64,000 nt of DNA from Clostridia bacterium (GCA_017429695.1 JAFROK010000049.1:1-64000); one strand, 5' to 3'. Shown: positions 8,380 through 17,489, counted from the first letter of the stretch. Numbers and translations are program-made. The notes: generated from the letters alone by a model not told the origin.

Positions 8380-9312
8380 ATGATGGACCTGATCTGTATC
8401 GGAATGGCGCTGGTGGATTCGATTATCCGCGGGTTTGACCCGCAGCCCGTATCGGCATCCGGATACCGGGCTGTTTCCGGCTCCCTGAACGTGGGCGGCG
8501 AAGCAGTCAACGAAGCGATGGCCGCCGCGAAGCTCGGCCTGAAAACTGGCATCCTGTGCAGTCTCGGGCAGGATGCCGCCGGCGATATGGTCATCGGCGC
8601 CCTGGATCGCTGCGGCGTGGATACTGCCCGGGTGCTCCGTTCCGGAATGACGCCCGTAACCACCATGTTCGTCCGGGAGGACGGCACCCGCAAATCCATC
8701 ACCAACGAAGCGCACCGGTTTAACTTTCATCCCGAGAAAACGTCGGAACTGTTTACAGACGCCAGGGCGCTGATCCTGGGCTCCCTGTTCCGTGCGCCGT
8801 TTGATGACCCGGCAATCATCCATTCCGTGCTGAAAGCCGCGGAAACAGCCGGCCAGCTTGTCTTTGCGGATACCAAACTGCCCAATTTCCGTTTCCTGTC
8901 CCTGTCCGACCTGAAGGAATCCCTTCCGCTGGTTCACTTTATCACGCCCAACGAGGATGAGGCGAAATATTTTACCGGGGAAGATGATCCGGAGAAAATG
9001 GCGGATGTATTCCTGGATTACGGGGTCCGCAACGTGATCATCAAGCTCGGTGCAAACGGCTGCCTCCTGAAAAGCACAAAAGAAACCCTGCGCCTGCCGG
9101 GATACCCGGTGAACGCGGTGGACGCGACAGGCGCAGGGGATAATTTCCTGGCCGGATTTGTTTCAGAGATCCTGAGGGGTAGCCCGCTGCACGATGCGCT
9201 GCGTTTTGCCAACGCCTGCGGTGCCATCTGTGCCACCGCCATAGGCGCCGGAACCGCCCTCAGAAGCCGCAGCCAGGTACTGGATTGGCTGGAAAAAGAA
9301 TCGTTCAGCTGA
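8380..9312 (+). CDS. PfkB-family carbohydrate kinase
   Basis: A 310-residue ribokinase-like sugar kinase. The family transfers the ATP gamma-phosphate to a sugar or nucleoside hydroxyl. Motif 1 lies near residues 34-52 (SGSLNVGGEAVN). Motif 2 is DATGAGD (248-254), with Asp254 as the catalytic base and the GAG forming the anion hole. The substrate is not predictable; it could be a fructose-type sugar or a nucleoside. The start at 8380 is preceded by GAGG 8 nt away; the frame is open further upstream but would overlap the promoter. The gene has its own promoter and its 3' end overlaps convergent pepT by 8 nt. Confidence 0.88.
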   Translation: MMDLICIGMALVDSIIRGFDPQPVSASGYRAVSGSLNVGGEAVNEAMAAAKLGLKTGILCSLGQDAAGDMVIGALDRCGVDTARVLRSGMTPVTTMFVREDGTRKSITNEAHRFNFHPEKTSELFTDARALILGSLFRAPFDDPAIIHSVLKAAETAGQLVFADTKLPNFRFLSLSDLKESLPLVHFITPNEDEAKYFTGEDDPEKMADVFLDYGVRNVIIKLGANGCLLKSTKETLRLPGYPVNAVDATGAGDNFLAGFVSEILRGSPLHDALRFANACGAICATAIGAGTALRSRSQVLDWLEKESFS

Positions 9313-10501
9313 ACAGCGAAACCAGCACATCCACCATTTTTTCCATGGCAGGAACCGGGATCAGTTCCTTGCGGCCGTGGTAGTTGTAGCCGCCGGTGGA
9401 CAGGTTGGGACAGGGCAGTCCGCGGAAGGACAGCTGCGCGCCGTCCGTTCCGCCGCGGATCGCCTTGATAATCGGCTCCACATCGTTTGCCCGGAACGCC
9501 TTCTCCGCCCGTTCCAGGATTTCCGGATACTGTTCCACGATTTCCTTCATGTTCCGGTAGGAATCCTTCAGCAGCACCGTAACGGTGCCTTCCCCGTAGC
9601 GCCGGTTCAGCACTTCACAGGCCGTGTTCATCATAGCCTTTTTTTCTTCCAGCTTTGTCAGGTCATGGTCCCGGAGAATATACCGCAGCTCCGCGGCTTC
9701 CTCGTTGCCGGACATCTCCGTCAGATGATAGAAGCCCTCATAACCTTCCGTATGCTCCGGCCGTTCCCAGGGCGGCAGCATGCCCGCAAATTCCATGGCC
9801 ACCAGTGAAGCGTTGATCATCTGGTTCTTGGCACTCCCGGGATGGATATTGACGCCCTTTACCCGGACGATGCAGGAAGCCGCGTTGAAACATTCATATT
9901 CCAGCTCGCCCAGGGCGCCGCCGTCCACCGTATAGCCGAAGTCCGCGCCGAAGCCAGGCACGTCGAACAGGTCCGCTCCGCGGCCGATCTCCTCATCCGG
10001 CGTAAAGGCAACACAGATCCGCCCGTGAGCCGGCGCATCCGGCGCCAGCATCCGCTCACAGAAGGTCATGATCTCCGCAACCCCGGCTTTATCGTCTGCG
10101 CCCAGTACCGAATCACCGGAAGTCACGATCAGCTCCTGTCCCTTCAGGGCCGGCAGGAAGCCGAACCCGCTGATCTCCACGCCGTTTTCGAGGCGGATCA
10201 CGCCGCCGTCATAGCAGGGAATTACCTGCGGTTTCGTGGCGCCGGGCACCGCGTCGGACGTATCCATATGCGCAATCAGCCCGATAGCCGGTGCGCCGTC
10301 CTTTCCCTTGGCCGGGATAGATCCGTACACATATCCGTGTTCATCCACCCGGGCATCCGCGATGCCCATTTCCTTCATTTCCTTAACCAACATCTCCGCC
10401 AGCACCATCTGGCCGGGGGTGGAGGGACAGCATTCATTGGCCTCGCATGAGGTCGTTTCCACCTGTACATACCGTAAAAACCGTTCTTTTACACTGCTCA
10501 T
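9305..10501 (-). CDS. pepT: Peptidase T (tripeptide aminopeptidase)
   Basis: A 398-residue M20B metallopeptidase. The family removes the N-terminal residue from tripeptides in the cytosol with two zinc ions. HMDTSD (78-83) gives metal ligand His78 and catalytic Asp80; GADDKAG gives the bridging aspartate and TPDEEIGRG the catalytic glutamate. Length matches the family (about 400). The ATG at 10501 has AAGGAG 8 nt upstream; an in-frame GTG at 10510 lies too close to that site. The next gene upstream, an ABC exporter, ends 20 nt away on the same strand, so the two may be co-transcribed. Confidence 0.93.
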   Translation of the reverse strand: MSSVKERFLRYVQVETTSCEANECCPSTPGQMVLAEMLVKEMKEMGIADARVDEHGYVYGSIPAKGKDGAPAIGLIAHMDTSDAVPGATKPQVIPCYDGGVIRLENGVEISGFGFLPALKGQELIVTSGDSVLGADDKAGVAEIMTFCERMLAPDAPAHGRICVAFTPDEEIGRGADLFDVPGFGADFGYTVDGGALGELEYECFNAASCIVRVKGVNIHPGSAKNQMINASLVAMEFAGMLPPWERPEHTEGYEGFYHLTEMSGNEEAAELRYILRDHDLTKLEEKKAMMNTACEVLNRRYGEGTVTVLLKDSYRNMKEIVEQYPEILERAEKAFRANDVEPIIKAIRGGTDGAQLSFRGLPCPNLSTGGYNYHGRKELIPVPAMEKMVDVLVSLFS

Positions 10502-10521
10502 ATCCAACACTCCTTGTTTAT

Positions 10522-12366
10522 TTACTCCAGCGCTTTGCTGAACTGTGTCTCATACAGTTCCTGGTACGTTCCGCCGGCATGAACCAGGTCTTTGTGCGTT
10601 CCACGCTCCACAATCTCCCCGTCCCGGACCACCAGGATTTCGTCCGCGGCCAGGATGGTCGAAAGCCGGTGGGCGATCAGGATCGAGGTCCGTTCCTCAA
10701 TCAGCGGGTTAATGGCCGCCTGGATCGCCGCTTCGGAAATGGAATCCAGGGCGGACGTGGCTTCATCAAAGATCAGCAGCGCCGGATCCTTCAGCAGCGC
10801 CCTGGCAATGGAAATCCTCTGCTTTTCGCCTCCGGACAGCTTCAGGCCGCGATTGCCGACCATCGTATCCAGCCCGTCCGGCTGTTTGGAAATGAAGTCA
10901 TAGATATTCGCCTTCCGGCAGGCGTCAATCATTTCCTCTTCGGTGGCATCCGGTTTGGCATACAGCAGGTTTTGCCGGATCGTACCGTTAAACAGATACG
11001 TTTCCTGGGTCACCACGCCGACCTCGTCCCGCAGGGAGTGCAGCGTCAGGTCCCGCACATCCGTTCCGTCAAACGTTACCCGGCCGCCGGTCGGATCCCA
11101 CAGCCGCGGAATCAGGTTGACGATCGTACTCTTCCCGCTGCCGCTGGGGCCGACGATCGCAATGCAGTCGCCGCTGTGCAGGGTGAAGGAGATATCCTTC
11201 AGGATCATGCGTTCCCCATCGTAGGTGAAATTCACATGGTCAAATACGATCTCGCCCTTCGCGTCTTTCAGTTCCTTCGCGTCCGGACGGTCGTCGATTT
11301 CCGGCTTCATATCATAGTATTCAAAGATCCGGGTGAACATCGCCATGGAGCGAATCCAGTCCACCTGGATATTCAGCAGGCTGTTCACCGGCCCGTACAT
11401 CCGCCCGAGCAGTGCCACCAGCACCGTGATATCGCCCACCGTCAGGCTGCTGTCGTGCTGCATGATCAGGATCCCGCCAACCAGGTACAGCAGCATCGGC
11501 CCGATGGTCGTCAGGGTATTCAGCAGCATAAAGAACCACCGGCCGGCCATCCGCTCGCGGATATTCAGCCGGATCATCCGCCCGTTGGCTTCCTCGTAGC
11601 GGTCGTATTCCGCCTTCTCCCGCCCGAAGAGCTTCACCAGCAGCTGGCCGCTGACGGAAAGCGTTTCATTCAGGATGCCGTTGATTTCATCGTTGCAGGC
11701 CTGGGCTTCGCCGGCCAGTTTCCAGCGCCGCTTACCGGCCATCCGCGTCGGCAGGGTAAACAGCGGCACCACCGCGATACCCACCAGGGCCAGGATCCAG
11801 TTTTTCTGGAACATGGCAACAACCGCCACCACCAGCGTAATCGTGTTGGACAGGATGCTGGTGAAAGTATTTGAAATCACGGACTCCACACCGGATATGT
11901 CGCTCGTCATCCGGGTGATGATATCGCCCTGGTTGGCAGAGGTGAAAAACCGCTGGGACATCTTCTGCAGATGCCGGTACATCTGGTTGCGCATATCGTA
12001 TGAAATATGCTGGGCAATCCAGCTGTTCAGGTAACTCTCCCCGACCTTGATCAGGTTGGAAACCAGGTTCAGCCCCAGGGACAGCAGGATCAGCCTGATC
12101 AGCGCGGAAAGCCCTTCGCCGAACCATCCGCCCATATCCTTTCCGGTCAGCACGTCGATGATATTACCGGTCAGGATCGAGGGAAACAGGCTGCATACCG
12201 AGGAAACCACGATGCATCCAAGCACCAGCGCCAGCTGTTTCCAGTACGGTTTCAGATAGGAGAAAACCCGCTGAAGCAGCTCTTTGGTAATCTTCGGTGA
12301 ATTCTGTTTTTCCTCTTCCGTCAGGAAGTTCGCCCGCCTTCCGGGACCGGGACCAGGACCCGCCAT
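10522..12366 (-). CDS. ABC transporter, MsbA/BmrA-type exporter with consensus ATPase
   Basis: A 614-residue half-transporter: a Gly/Pro-rich start (MAGPGPGPGRR), six membrane helices (about 42-330), then an ATPase. All motifs are canonical: Walker A GPSGSGKS (406-413), signature LSGGE (510-514), Walker B LLIFDE (530-535), H-loop His566. This fits a homodimer or the active half of a dimer, unlike the complementary pair at 4.1-7.6 kb. The ATG at 12366 has GGAGG 7 nt upstream. The substrate is unknown, probably lipids or drugs. It has its own promoter (12412-12440) and three heptad repeats in its 5' leader. Confidence 0.9.
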   Translation of the reverse strand: MAGPGPGPGRRANFLTEEEKQNSPKITKELLQRVFSYLKPYWKQLALVLGCIVVSSVCSLFPSILTGNIIDVLTGKDMGGWFGEGLSALIRLILLSLGLNLVSNLIKVGESYLNSWIAQHISYDMRNQMYRHLQKMSQRFFTSANQGDIITRMTSDISGVESVISNTFTSILSNTITLVVAVVAMFQKNWILALVGIAVVPLFTLPTRMAGKRRWKLAGEAQACNDEINGILNETLSVSGQLLVKLFGREKAEYDRYEEANGRMIRLNIRERMAGRWFFMLLNTLTTIGPMLLYLVGGILIMQHDSSLTVGDITVLVALLGRMYGPVNSLLNIQVDWIRSMAMFTRIFEYYDMKPEIDDRPDAKELKDAKGEIVFDHVNFTYDGERMILKDISFTLHSGDCIAIVGPSGSGKSTIVNLIPRLWDPTGGRVTFDGTDVRDLTLHSLRDEVGVVTQETYLFNGTIRQNLLYAKPDATEEEMIDACRKANIYDFISKQPDGLDTMVGNRGLKLSGGEKQRISIARALLKDPALLIFDEATSALDSISEAAIQAAINPLIEERTSILIAHRLSTILAADEILVVRDGEIVERGTHKDLVHAGGTYQELYETQFSKALE

Positions 12367-12390
12367 GTTTGCACCTCCGTTTCGGTGTAT

Positions 12391-12411
12391 ACCTGACACC
12401 TGATACCTGAT
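12391..12411. repeat. Three tandem heptamers (ACCTGAN)
   Basis: The copies ACCTGAC, ACCTGAT, ACCTGAT run head to tail between the promoter and the ribosome binding site of the ABC exporter. The same 7-nt unit recurs at 14703-14737. Confidence 0.85.
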
Positions 12412-12440
12412 AATATACCGGTGCCTTTCGGAAAGTGCAA
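12412..12440 (-). promoter_or_regulatory. Promoter of the ABC exporter at 10.5-12.4 kb
   Basis: On the minus strand TTGCAC (12440-12435) and TATATT (12417-12412) are 17 nt apart. The heptamer repeats begin directly after the -10 box. Confidence 0.6.
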
Positions 12441-12442
12441 GC

Positions 12443-12480
12443 AGAAAAAGTGCTCCGGCCGCGTTTTCGCAGCCGGAGCC
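12443..12480 (-). terminator. Intrinsic terminator
   Basis: The arms GCTCCGGC (12452-12459) and GCCGGAGC (12472-12479) form a strong stem. On the minus strand it is followed by ACTTTTTC. It ends the small membrane protein gene at 12505-12945. Confidence 0.85.
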
Positions 12481-12504
12481 ACAGGGGAGTTATGATAATG
12501 TGTT

Positions 12505-12945
12505 TCAGCTGTTTCCGTTTTTCCAGCTGTTCACCGAAGTGAAATAAGAATCTGATTCGTTGGTTTCATCCGCCGCTTCTTCGGCTTCAGACGCCTTTTC
12601 CGCGTTCTTCCTCTTCAGCCGGCGATACAGCAGGAAGCCGATCACCGCGCCAAGGGCGATGCCGCCCGTGGAAGACAGGCCGGAGAATACAGCCTCCGCC
12701 GCCGTTGCCAGTCCGCCGAAGACAGAACCGAGAATCATGAACACGGCGCCGATCAGGCCGCCGATCACAGCCAGGATGATCCATCCGCCGAAGAGCAGGG
12801 CCGGCAGCAGGAACAGAACGCCCAGGCCGGTTCCAAAATGGAATCCCATCGGCCGGCGGGTATACCGCGGGCCAAATCCCCTGTCGAATCCTCTGTGTCC
12901 ATGCGGGCCACGAGGACCCATCCCATTCATCATCCACCAGATCAT
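12505..12945 (-). CDS. Small membrane protein of unknown function
   Basis: A 146-residue protein that I do not recognise. It begins MIWWMMNGMGPRGPHG, then has a Gly/Arg/His-rich stretch of about 30 residues. Two or three hydrophobic segments follow (about residues 42-105), the last ending at the basic LYRRLKRK. The tail is acidic (Glu/Asp/Ala rich). AAGGAGG lies 9 nt before the ATG at 12945; a GTG start further upstream would overlap that site. It is a single-gene unit with a strong terminator. Family membership with other short Gly-rich membrane proteins is possible but unproven. Confidence 0.7.
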   Translation of the reverse strand: MIWWMMNGMGPRGPHGHRGFDRGFGPRYTRRPMGFHFGTGLGVLFLLPALLFGGWIILAVIGGLIGAVFMILGSVFGGLATAAEAVFSGLSSTGGIALGAVIGFLLYRRLKRKNAEKASEAEEAADETNESDSYFTSVNSWKNGNS

Positions 12946-13081
12946 CTTCTGAGTCCTCCTTTCGTTCTCTCCGGTCACTTCCCTGACCGTGGGTAAAGTG
13001 TAGCATGGAGAAAACGAAGAATACAGGATCAGAAGGGAAAAATACGGCGGGTTATTTCACCTTTCGCGGCGCATTCCGGGA

Positions 13082-13222
13082 TTATTTGCCGTCCCAGCAT
13101 TCATGCTTTGCGTTGCCGTCCCGGTAGGTTTCCTCGTAGGGTTCGGGCCGTTCCGTTTCCTCATCGTCCGGGATTTCATCCGCCCATTCACGGGCTTTCT
13201 GGTCAGTATTCCGCTCGCTCAT
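13082..13222 (-). CDS. Small acidic protein, 46 residues
   Basis: The product begins MSERNTDQKAREWADEIPDD, is rich in Glu and Asp, and ends in HECWDGK. No membrane segment or known domain is visible. I chose the ATG at 13222 because AAGGAGG sits 8 nt upstream, inside the 20-nt gap after the preceding gene. The frame remains open upstream but would overlap that gene. It is probably translated together with the AlkZ-related gene. Confidence 0.6.
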   Translation of the reverse strand: MSERNTDQKAREWADEIPDDEETERPEPYEETYRDGNAKHECWDGK

Positions 13223-13242
13223 GGTTCCATCCTCCTTGTATT

Positions 13243-13974
13243 TCATTTCCGGATGCCCAGGATCTTCCGGATATCCGAATCTGCGGCTTTGGGAAAGTGC
13301 TTCCGGATCTGCGCCGTAATCCTTTGCCATGACGCTTCCGGCTTTTCATCGCAGCTGTTCACCGCGTCCCAGCCCCATTTGGTTTCCGGAGTCATCAGTT
13401 CCGCCACATACCATCCGTATGGCTGACCTCGCTTATTGCGCTTCTGGCGGAAATCGCTCATGATCAGGAATGTTTTCATCTGGAGATCGGTCATGGCGCC
13501 TTCAAAGCCCTTTTCCAGTGCGGCACGTTTCCGGATTTCACAGCTCAGCAGGCCCAGGCCCTCCGCTTCCCCGTTCAGCTCCAGGATATCCAGGATCCTT
13601 TTGCACCGGCTTGTCATCTTGCCGTCCTCATACAGTCCTTCATAATCATATCCGTCCCGGCGGTAGTTCGCAAAGGCGGGAAACCATTCCTTTGAAACAA
13701 ATCCTGCTTTCTGGTCAAAGAACTTGCCGTAGGCCACCAGCCGGTTCGGCGCCAACACCTGCCGCCAGGCCCAGGGATCCCGGGCCGGATCGTCAATCCA
13801 CCAGTCCGCGGCCGGCGTGTGCTCCTCAACGGAAAACCCGGGAATCGTATTGGAAAACAGCGGCAGGAAACCGATCTCCTGAACCAGCGCCAGCAGATCT
13901 TCCGGGGAATGCAGGCAGTCTTTGTCCGTCCGCCTGCAGCCTTTCATGATCCATTCTCCCGCAATCGTCTCCAT
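13243..13974 (-). CDS. AlkZ-related protein
   Basis: A 243-residue soluble protein with the layout I recall for clostridial AlkZ-related proteins. The first half contains GFSVEEHTPAADWW and DPWAWRQVL, then an aromatic stretch around KAGFVSKEWFPAFANYRRDG. The family is related to winged-helix DNA glycosylases (AlkZ/YcaQ), but the usual AlkZ catalytic QxQ motif is not evident, so glycosylase activity is not claimed. AGGAG lies 7 nt before the ATG. The flavodoxin-type gene ends 18 nt upstream on the same strand. Confidence 0.65.
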   Translation of the reverse strand: METIAGEWIMKGCRRTDKDCLHSPEDLLALVQEIGFLPLFSNTIPGFSVEEHTPAADWWIDDPARDPWAWRQVLAPNRLVAYGKFFDQKAGFVSKEWFPAFANYRRDGYDYEGLYEDGKMTSRCKRILDILELNGEAEGLGLLSCEIRKRAALEKGFEGAMTDLQMKTFLIMSDFRQKRNKRGQPYGWYVAELMTPETKWGWDAVNSCDEKPEASWQRITAQIRKHFPKAADSDIRKILGIRK

Positions 13975-13992
13975 GGGTCCGCTCCTGATTTT

Positions 13993-14619
13993 TTACTTTC
14001 CGTCCGGGAAGCTGGTAAAGGCGCCGCGTTCCACTTCCGGCAGGCCGTACTTTCCCTTCGCGTCGGCAATGGCGCGGATCATGAAGCTCATATTCCGGGC
14101 CAGGTTCCGCATGGTCTGCAGCCCTTCCAGGTCCTTCTTCACATCCTCCGCGGTAAATCCGTGCACCTGGTTCCAGTAAGTGGAGGATGCCACCGGCATG
14201 CCGGAAATCGTGAAATATTTGTTCAGCACGTCGAATGTGGCGGTATTTCCGCCGCGCCGCGCGCTGACCACCGCCGCGCCGACCTTCATTTGCTTGGAGA
14301 AGCCGGTGGAATAGAACAGCCGGTCCATGAAGGACAGGATCGTCCCGTTGGGGCCGGCGTAGTATACCGGGCTGCCGATCACCAGTCCGTCCGCCGCTTC
14401 AAACTTCGGCGCCGTCTCGTTCACCAGGTCGTCAAAAACGCACTTTCCTTTTTTGGAGCAGGTTCCGCAAGCAATGCATCCGCGGATATCCTTGTTTCCA
14501 ACCTGAATCAGTTCCGTTTCGATTCCTTCCGCCTCAAACACGGCGATCATTTCCTTCAGGGCCGTCGCTGTGCAGCCGTTTACATGGGGACTGCCGTTCA
14601 GCAGCAATACTTTCGCCAT
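13993..14619 (-). CDS. Flavodoxin-family NAD(P)H-dependent oxidoreductase
   Basis: A 208-residue protein with the flavodoxin/NADPH-FMN-reductase fold. The FMN phosphate loop is LLNGSPHVNGCTATAL (residues 5-20). A Cys motif GCIACGTCSKKGKC (about 47-60) is common in iron-sulfur flavoproteins and this reductase group. The segment IGSPVYYAGPNGTILSFMDR contacts the flavin in relatives. It likely reduces quinones, nitro-compounds or another partner in the cytosol. GAGG lies directly upstream. Two similar flavoproteins occur at 53.0 and 57.5 kb. Confidence 0.85.
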   Translation of the reverse strand: MAKVLLLNGSPHVNGCTATALKEMIAVFEAEGIETELIQVGNKDIRGCIACGTCSKKGKCVFDDLVNETAPKFEAADGLVIGSPVYYAGPNGTILSFMDRLFYSTGFSKQMKVGAAVVSARRGGNTATFDVLNKYFTISGMPVASSTYWNQVHGFTAEDVKKDLEGLQTMRNLARNMSFMIRAIADAKGKYGLPEVERGAFTSFPDGK

Positions 14620-14702
14620 TCCTCATTCCCCCAATTTCATTCGTTCAGTTTGCCCGCCGTTTCATATCCGGATTTCGGAAAACCGTCACCGGTTCTCCTG
14701 TT

Positions 14703-14737
14703 ACCTGATACCTGACACCTGACACCTGAAACCTGAC
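14703..14737. repeat. Five tandem heptamers (ACCTGAN)
   Basis: Five head-to-tail copies of ACCTGA plus T, C, C, A and C lie just downstream of the aldo/keto reductase stop codon (minus strand). The unit is the same as at 12391-12411. Confidence 0.9.
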
Positions 14738-14739
14738 CC

Positions 14740-15864
14740 CTATTTCTCCAGTTCTTCCTTACATTTCCGCAGCAGTTCAATAATCGGCAGTCCCTGCGGG
14801 CACGCGCCTTCACACTGGCCGCAGGCAATGCACTGCCCCGCTGTGCCCCGCCCGTTCGTCACAATCCCGTATTCCCGGATCGTCCGGAATTCCGGGCTGC
14901 CCTTGCGTCGGTTAATGACATTAAAGATCTCCGGAATCGGAATCTCCATGGGGCAGCCCTTCGTGCAGTAATGGCACGCCGTACACGGAATGGACTTGTC
15001 CGCGTCCAGCGCCGCCTGCGCCTGGTGGATCAGTTCCATTTCCGCCTCATCCAGGGGCCGGAAATCCTTCATGGTTTTCAGGTTGTCGTCCATCTGCGCC
15101 AGGTTACTCATGCCGCTAAGCACCGCATGGATATTCTCCAGCCCGGCGGCAAACCGGAGCGCCCAGCTGGCATAGGAAACATCCTTTCCGGCACTGTCAA
15201 AGACCGCCCGGACCGTCGGAATCGGATCCGCCAGGATACCGCCCTTGACCGGTTCCATAATCATCACCGGTTTCCCGTGGGCCTTGCAGATCTCCCAGTT
15301 CTTCCGGGACGCCACGCCGGGGTTTTCCCAGTCCGCATAGTTGATCTGCAGCTGGACAAACTCCGCGTCCGGATGCTTCTCCAGCAATTCCTCCAGCAGG
15401 TCCGGATCCGCGTGGAAGGAGAATCCCCAGTGTTTAATGAGTCCTTTGGCCTTCTGTTCCTTTACATAATCCCACAGGCCGTATTCGTCATATTTCCGGA
15501 AGGTACCCCGCTGCATCGCATGCAGCAGGTAATAATCGAAAAAACCGGCGCCCGTCCGTTCCAGGCTCGTCTGAAACTCCGCCTTGGCGCTCTTTTCGTC
15601 CGTTGCGCCGAGCACGGCATTCAGCTTGGTGGCCAGCGTATAGGCTTCCCGGGGATACCGGTCCGCCACCGCTGCTTTGAAAGCCTTTTCGCTGTCCCCG
15701 CCGTCATAAACATAGGCCGTATCAAAATAGGTGCCGCCTGCGGCAATAAAGTGGTCCGTCATCTCACAGACCTGGGGAATGTCGATACTCCCGTCCGCAT
15801 TCTTCGGCAGGCGCATCAGCCCGAACGCCAGGCGGAAGGGGTTCTCCCTGAACTTTTCACTCAT
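14740..15864 (-). CDS. Aldo/keto reductase with C-terminal 4Fe-4S motifs
   Basis: A 374-residue protein. Residues 1-280 are an aldo/keto reductase barrel with FDTAYVYDGG (catalytic Asp and Tyr). The C-terminal 90 residues carry two ferredoxin-like Cys clusters, CTACHYCTKGCP and CIACGQCEGACP, plus a helical region. This architecture is common in anaerobes, where the barrel reduces or oxidises carbonyls with electrons passed through the clusters; the substrate is unknown. GGAGG lies 8 nt before the ATG at 15864. The frame is open 96 nt further upstream, but that part is low-complexity Lys/Gln and lacks a ribosome site. Confidence 0.9.
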   Translation of the reverse strand: MSEKFRENPFRLAFGLMRLPKNADGSIDIPQVCEMTDHFIAAGGTYFDTAYVYDGGDSEKAFKAAVADRYPREAYTLATKLNAVLGATDEKSAKAEFQTSLERTGAGFFDYYLLHAMQRGTFRKYDEYGLWDYVKEQKAKGLIKHWGFSFHADPDLLEELLEKHPDAEFVQLQINYADWENPGVASRKNWEICKAHGKPVMIMEPVKGGILADPIPTVRAVFDSAGKDVSYASWALRFAAGLENIHAVLSGMSNLAQMDDNLKTMKDFRPLDEAEMELIHQAQAALDADKSIPCTACHYCTKGCPMEIPIPEIFNVINRRKGSPEFRTIREYGIVTNGRGTAGQCIACGQCEGACPQGLPIIELLRKCKEELEK

Positions 15865-16000
15865 GTGCGAATCCTCCTGCTTTTCTTTTTTCCCTTGCTT
15901 TGTCGCCTTCAGTATATCATGCCCCGGTAAATTTTGGTATAATTTTTTAGCCTGTTTCATAAATCACATCGTCTAATCAGTGTTGAAAGGAGGGAGCGCT

Positions 16001-16507
16001 TTGAACCAGGATCTGCGTCAGAAATGGCTGGACGCTGCCATTGCCCAATGGGAAAAGCCCATGCTCCGGCTGTGCTTTGCTTATCTGGGCGATACCGCGC
16101 TGGCGGAAGACGCCGTGCAGGAAACATTCTTTAAAGCCTGGAAGAGCTACGACCGTTTCAGCGGCAAAGCAGCGGAAAAAACCTGGCTGACGCGCATTGC
16201 CATCAACACCTGCAAGGACCTGATGAAAAGCGCCTGGTCGCGGAATACGGACCGGTCCGTGACCCCCGAAACCCTGCCGGAAGGCTCCGTCCCCTTCGAG
16301 GCGCGGGATGACACCGTTACGCGTGCGGTCATGTCCCTCCCGCCCAAGCTGAAGGAAGTGACGCTGCTTCACTGGTACCAGGGAATGACGCTGGATGAAA
16401 TGATCCGGGTGATGCGGCTCCCCCGCTCAACGATCAATTACCGCTTAAAGAAAGCAAAAGCGATGCTGAAAGAGGAACTGGAGGACTGGTACGATGACGA
16501 CGAATAA
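16001..16507 (+). CDS. ECF-type RNA polymerase sigma factor
   Basis: A 168-residue extracytoplasmic-function sigma factor. Region 2 (about residues 20-85) contains LCFAYLGDTALAEDAVQETF, and region 4 (about 110-158) ends in the helix-turn-helix with LPRSTINYRLKKAKAML. Such factors redirect RNA polymerase on an external signal and are usually held by a membrane anti-sigma factor, which is the overlapping next gene. TTG at 16001 is chosen because AAAGGAGG ends 8 nt before it; no ATG is available. The gene diverges from the aldo/keto reductase. Confidence 0.9.
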   Translation: MNQDLRQKWLDAAIAQWEKPMLRLCFAYLGDTALAEDAVQETFFKAWKSYDRFSGKAAEKTWLTRIAINTCKDLMKSAWSRNTDRSVTPETLPEGSVPFEARDDTVTRAVMSLPPKLKEVTLLHWYQGMTLDEMIRVMRLPRSTINYRLKKAKAMLKEELEDWYDDDE

Positions 16508-17489
16508 GGAAACCATCCGGACCGCGATGGACCGGCGCCTTTCCTTCCTGGACGAACGGCCTTCCTGCCGCGCTGCCGTGCAGTACCGCATCGCTCAGGA
16601 GGAGGAACCCGTGATGAAGAAAAAAGTATCTTTTGCGTTTGTCTGCGCCCTTGCGCTGGTATTGGTCACAACCGCCGTCCTGGCGGCAACAGGCGTCCTG
16701 CAGGAGTGGTTCATGCCCATGTCAAAGCAGGCTTCCGCCGCCCGCACCGCCGATCAGGCGCTGGCGGAAAAATACGGGATTACCGCTGAAATGCAGACCT
16801 TCTTCAGCCGGGAGGAAAAGGAGCTTGCCGATGGCACCGTGCAGGTGACCTATTCCGGCGCCGGTAGCCTGAATGACGTCCTCGGCACCTATACCGCCAC
16901 CCTGAAGGACGAAGAAATCCAGGTGACCTGGAACCACGACGGTGAAAACACTTCCGGCGGATACGAAGCCGAAGCCTGGGGCCTGGACCAGCTGAAGCAG
17001 ATGATGGCGGACAGCGAAGACGAAAAGAGTAAGGTTGCCTATTTGGCCAAAGCTGAAGCCATTGCCGAACAGCATGGCGTCTCCGGGGACGATTTGCCCT
17101 CTGATGTATCCGATGAAGACACAGAGGCATATTTCGAAAAGCTGGAAGCGGACAAAACGGCCGCTATGGAAGCCCGCAAAATCTCCGAGGATGAAATGAT
17201 CCGAATTGGCCGGGAATTCATCATCAACAATTACGCCCTGAATGACGAGCAGGCCGCCCGTCTGGAGCTGTATACGAACTCATTCGATGCTGCTCCCAAC
17301 ATCTGGTACTGGATGATCAACGAAAAACCGTGCTTTGAGGTGGAATACCTGCTGTATGGAAAACAGTTTGCGGACGGCACTTCCGAACCCAGGGTGGAAA
17401 AAGACGGCTACTACAAAGTTTATGTCAATGTGGAAACCGGCGAAGTGGAAAACTACGAATACAATTCCAGCCTCGGCGGAATCGGCTGA
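16494..17489 (+). CDS. Membrane anti-sigma factor-like protein
   Basis: A 331-residue protein overlapping the sigma gene by 14 nt. Residues 1-41 are cytoplasmic and would contact the sigma factor. One membrane helix (about 43-65, VSFAFVCALALVLVTTAVLA) follows, then a roughly 265-residue outside domain rich in Asp and Glu. The last 60 residues (PCFEVEYLLYGKQ, YYKVYVNVETGEVENYEY) resemble a PepSY-type fold. GGAGG lies 9 nt upstream. The pairing with an ECF factor and the single helix support the role; no zinc-binding HxxxCxxC motif is seen, so the contact mode is unknown. Confidence 0.8.
   Translation: MTTNKETIRTAMDRRLSFLDERPSCRAAVQYRIAQEEEPVMKKKVSFAFVCALALVLVTTAVLAATGVLQEWFMPMSKQASAARTADQALAEKYGITAEMQTFFSREEKELADGTVQVTYSGAGSLNDVLGTYTATLKDEEIQVTWNHDGENTSGGYEAEAWGLDQLKQMMADSEDEKSKVAYLAKAEAIAEQHGVSGDDLPSDVSDEDTEAYFEKLEADKTAAMEARKISEDEMIRIGREFIINNYALNDEQAARLELYTNSFDAAPNIWYWMINEKPCFEVEYLLYGKQFADGTSEPRVEKDGYYKVYVNVETGEVENYEYNSSLGGIG

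Noticed and set aside
10447..11874. 475-residue plus-strand frame opposite the third ABC exporter
   Set aside because: Shadow of a strongly supported minus-strand gene; no start context.
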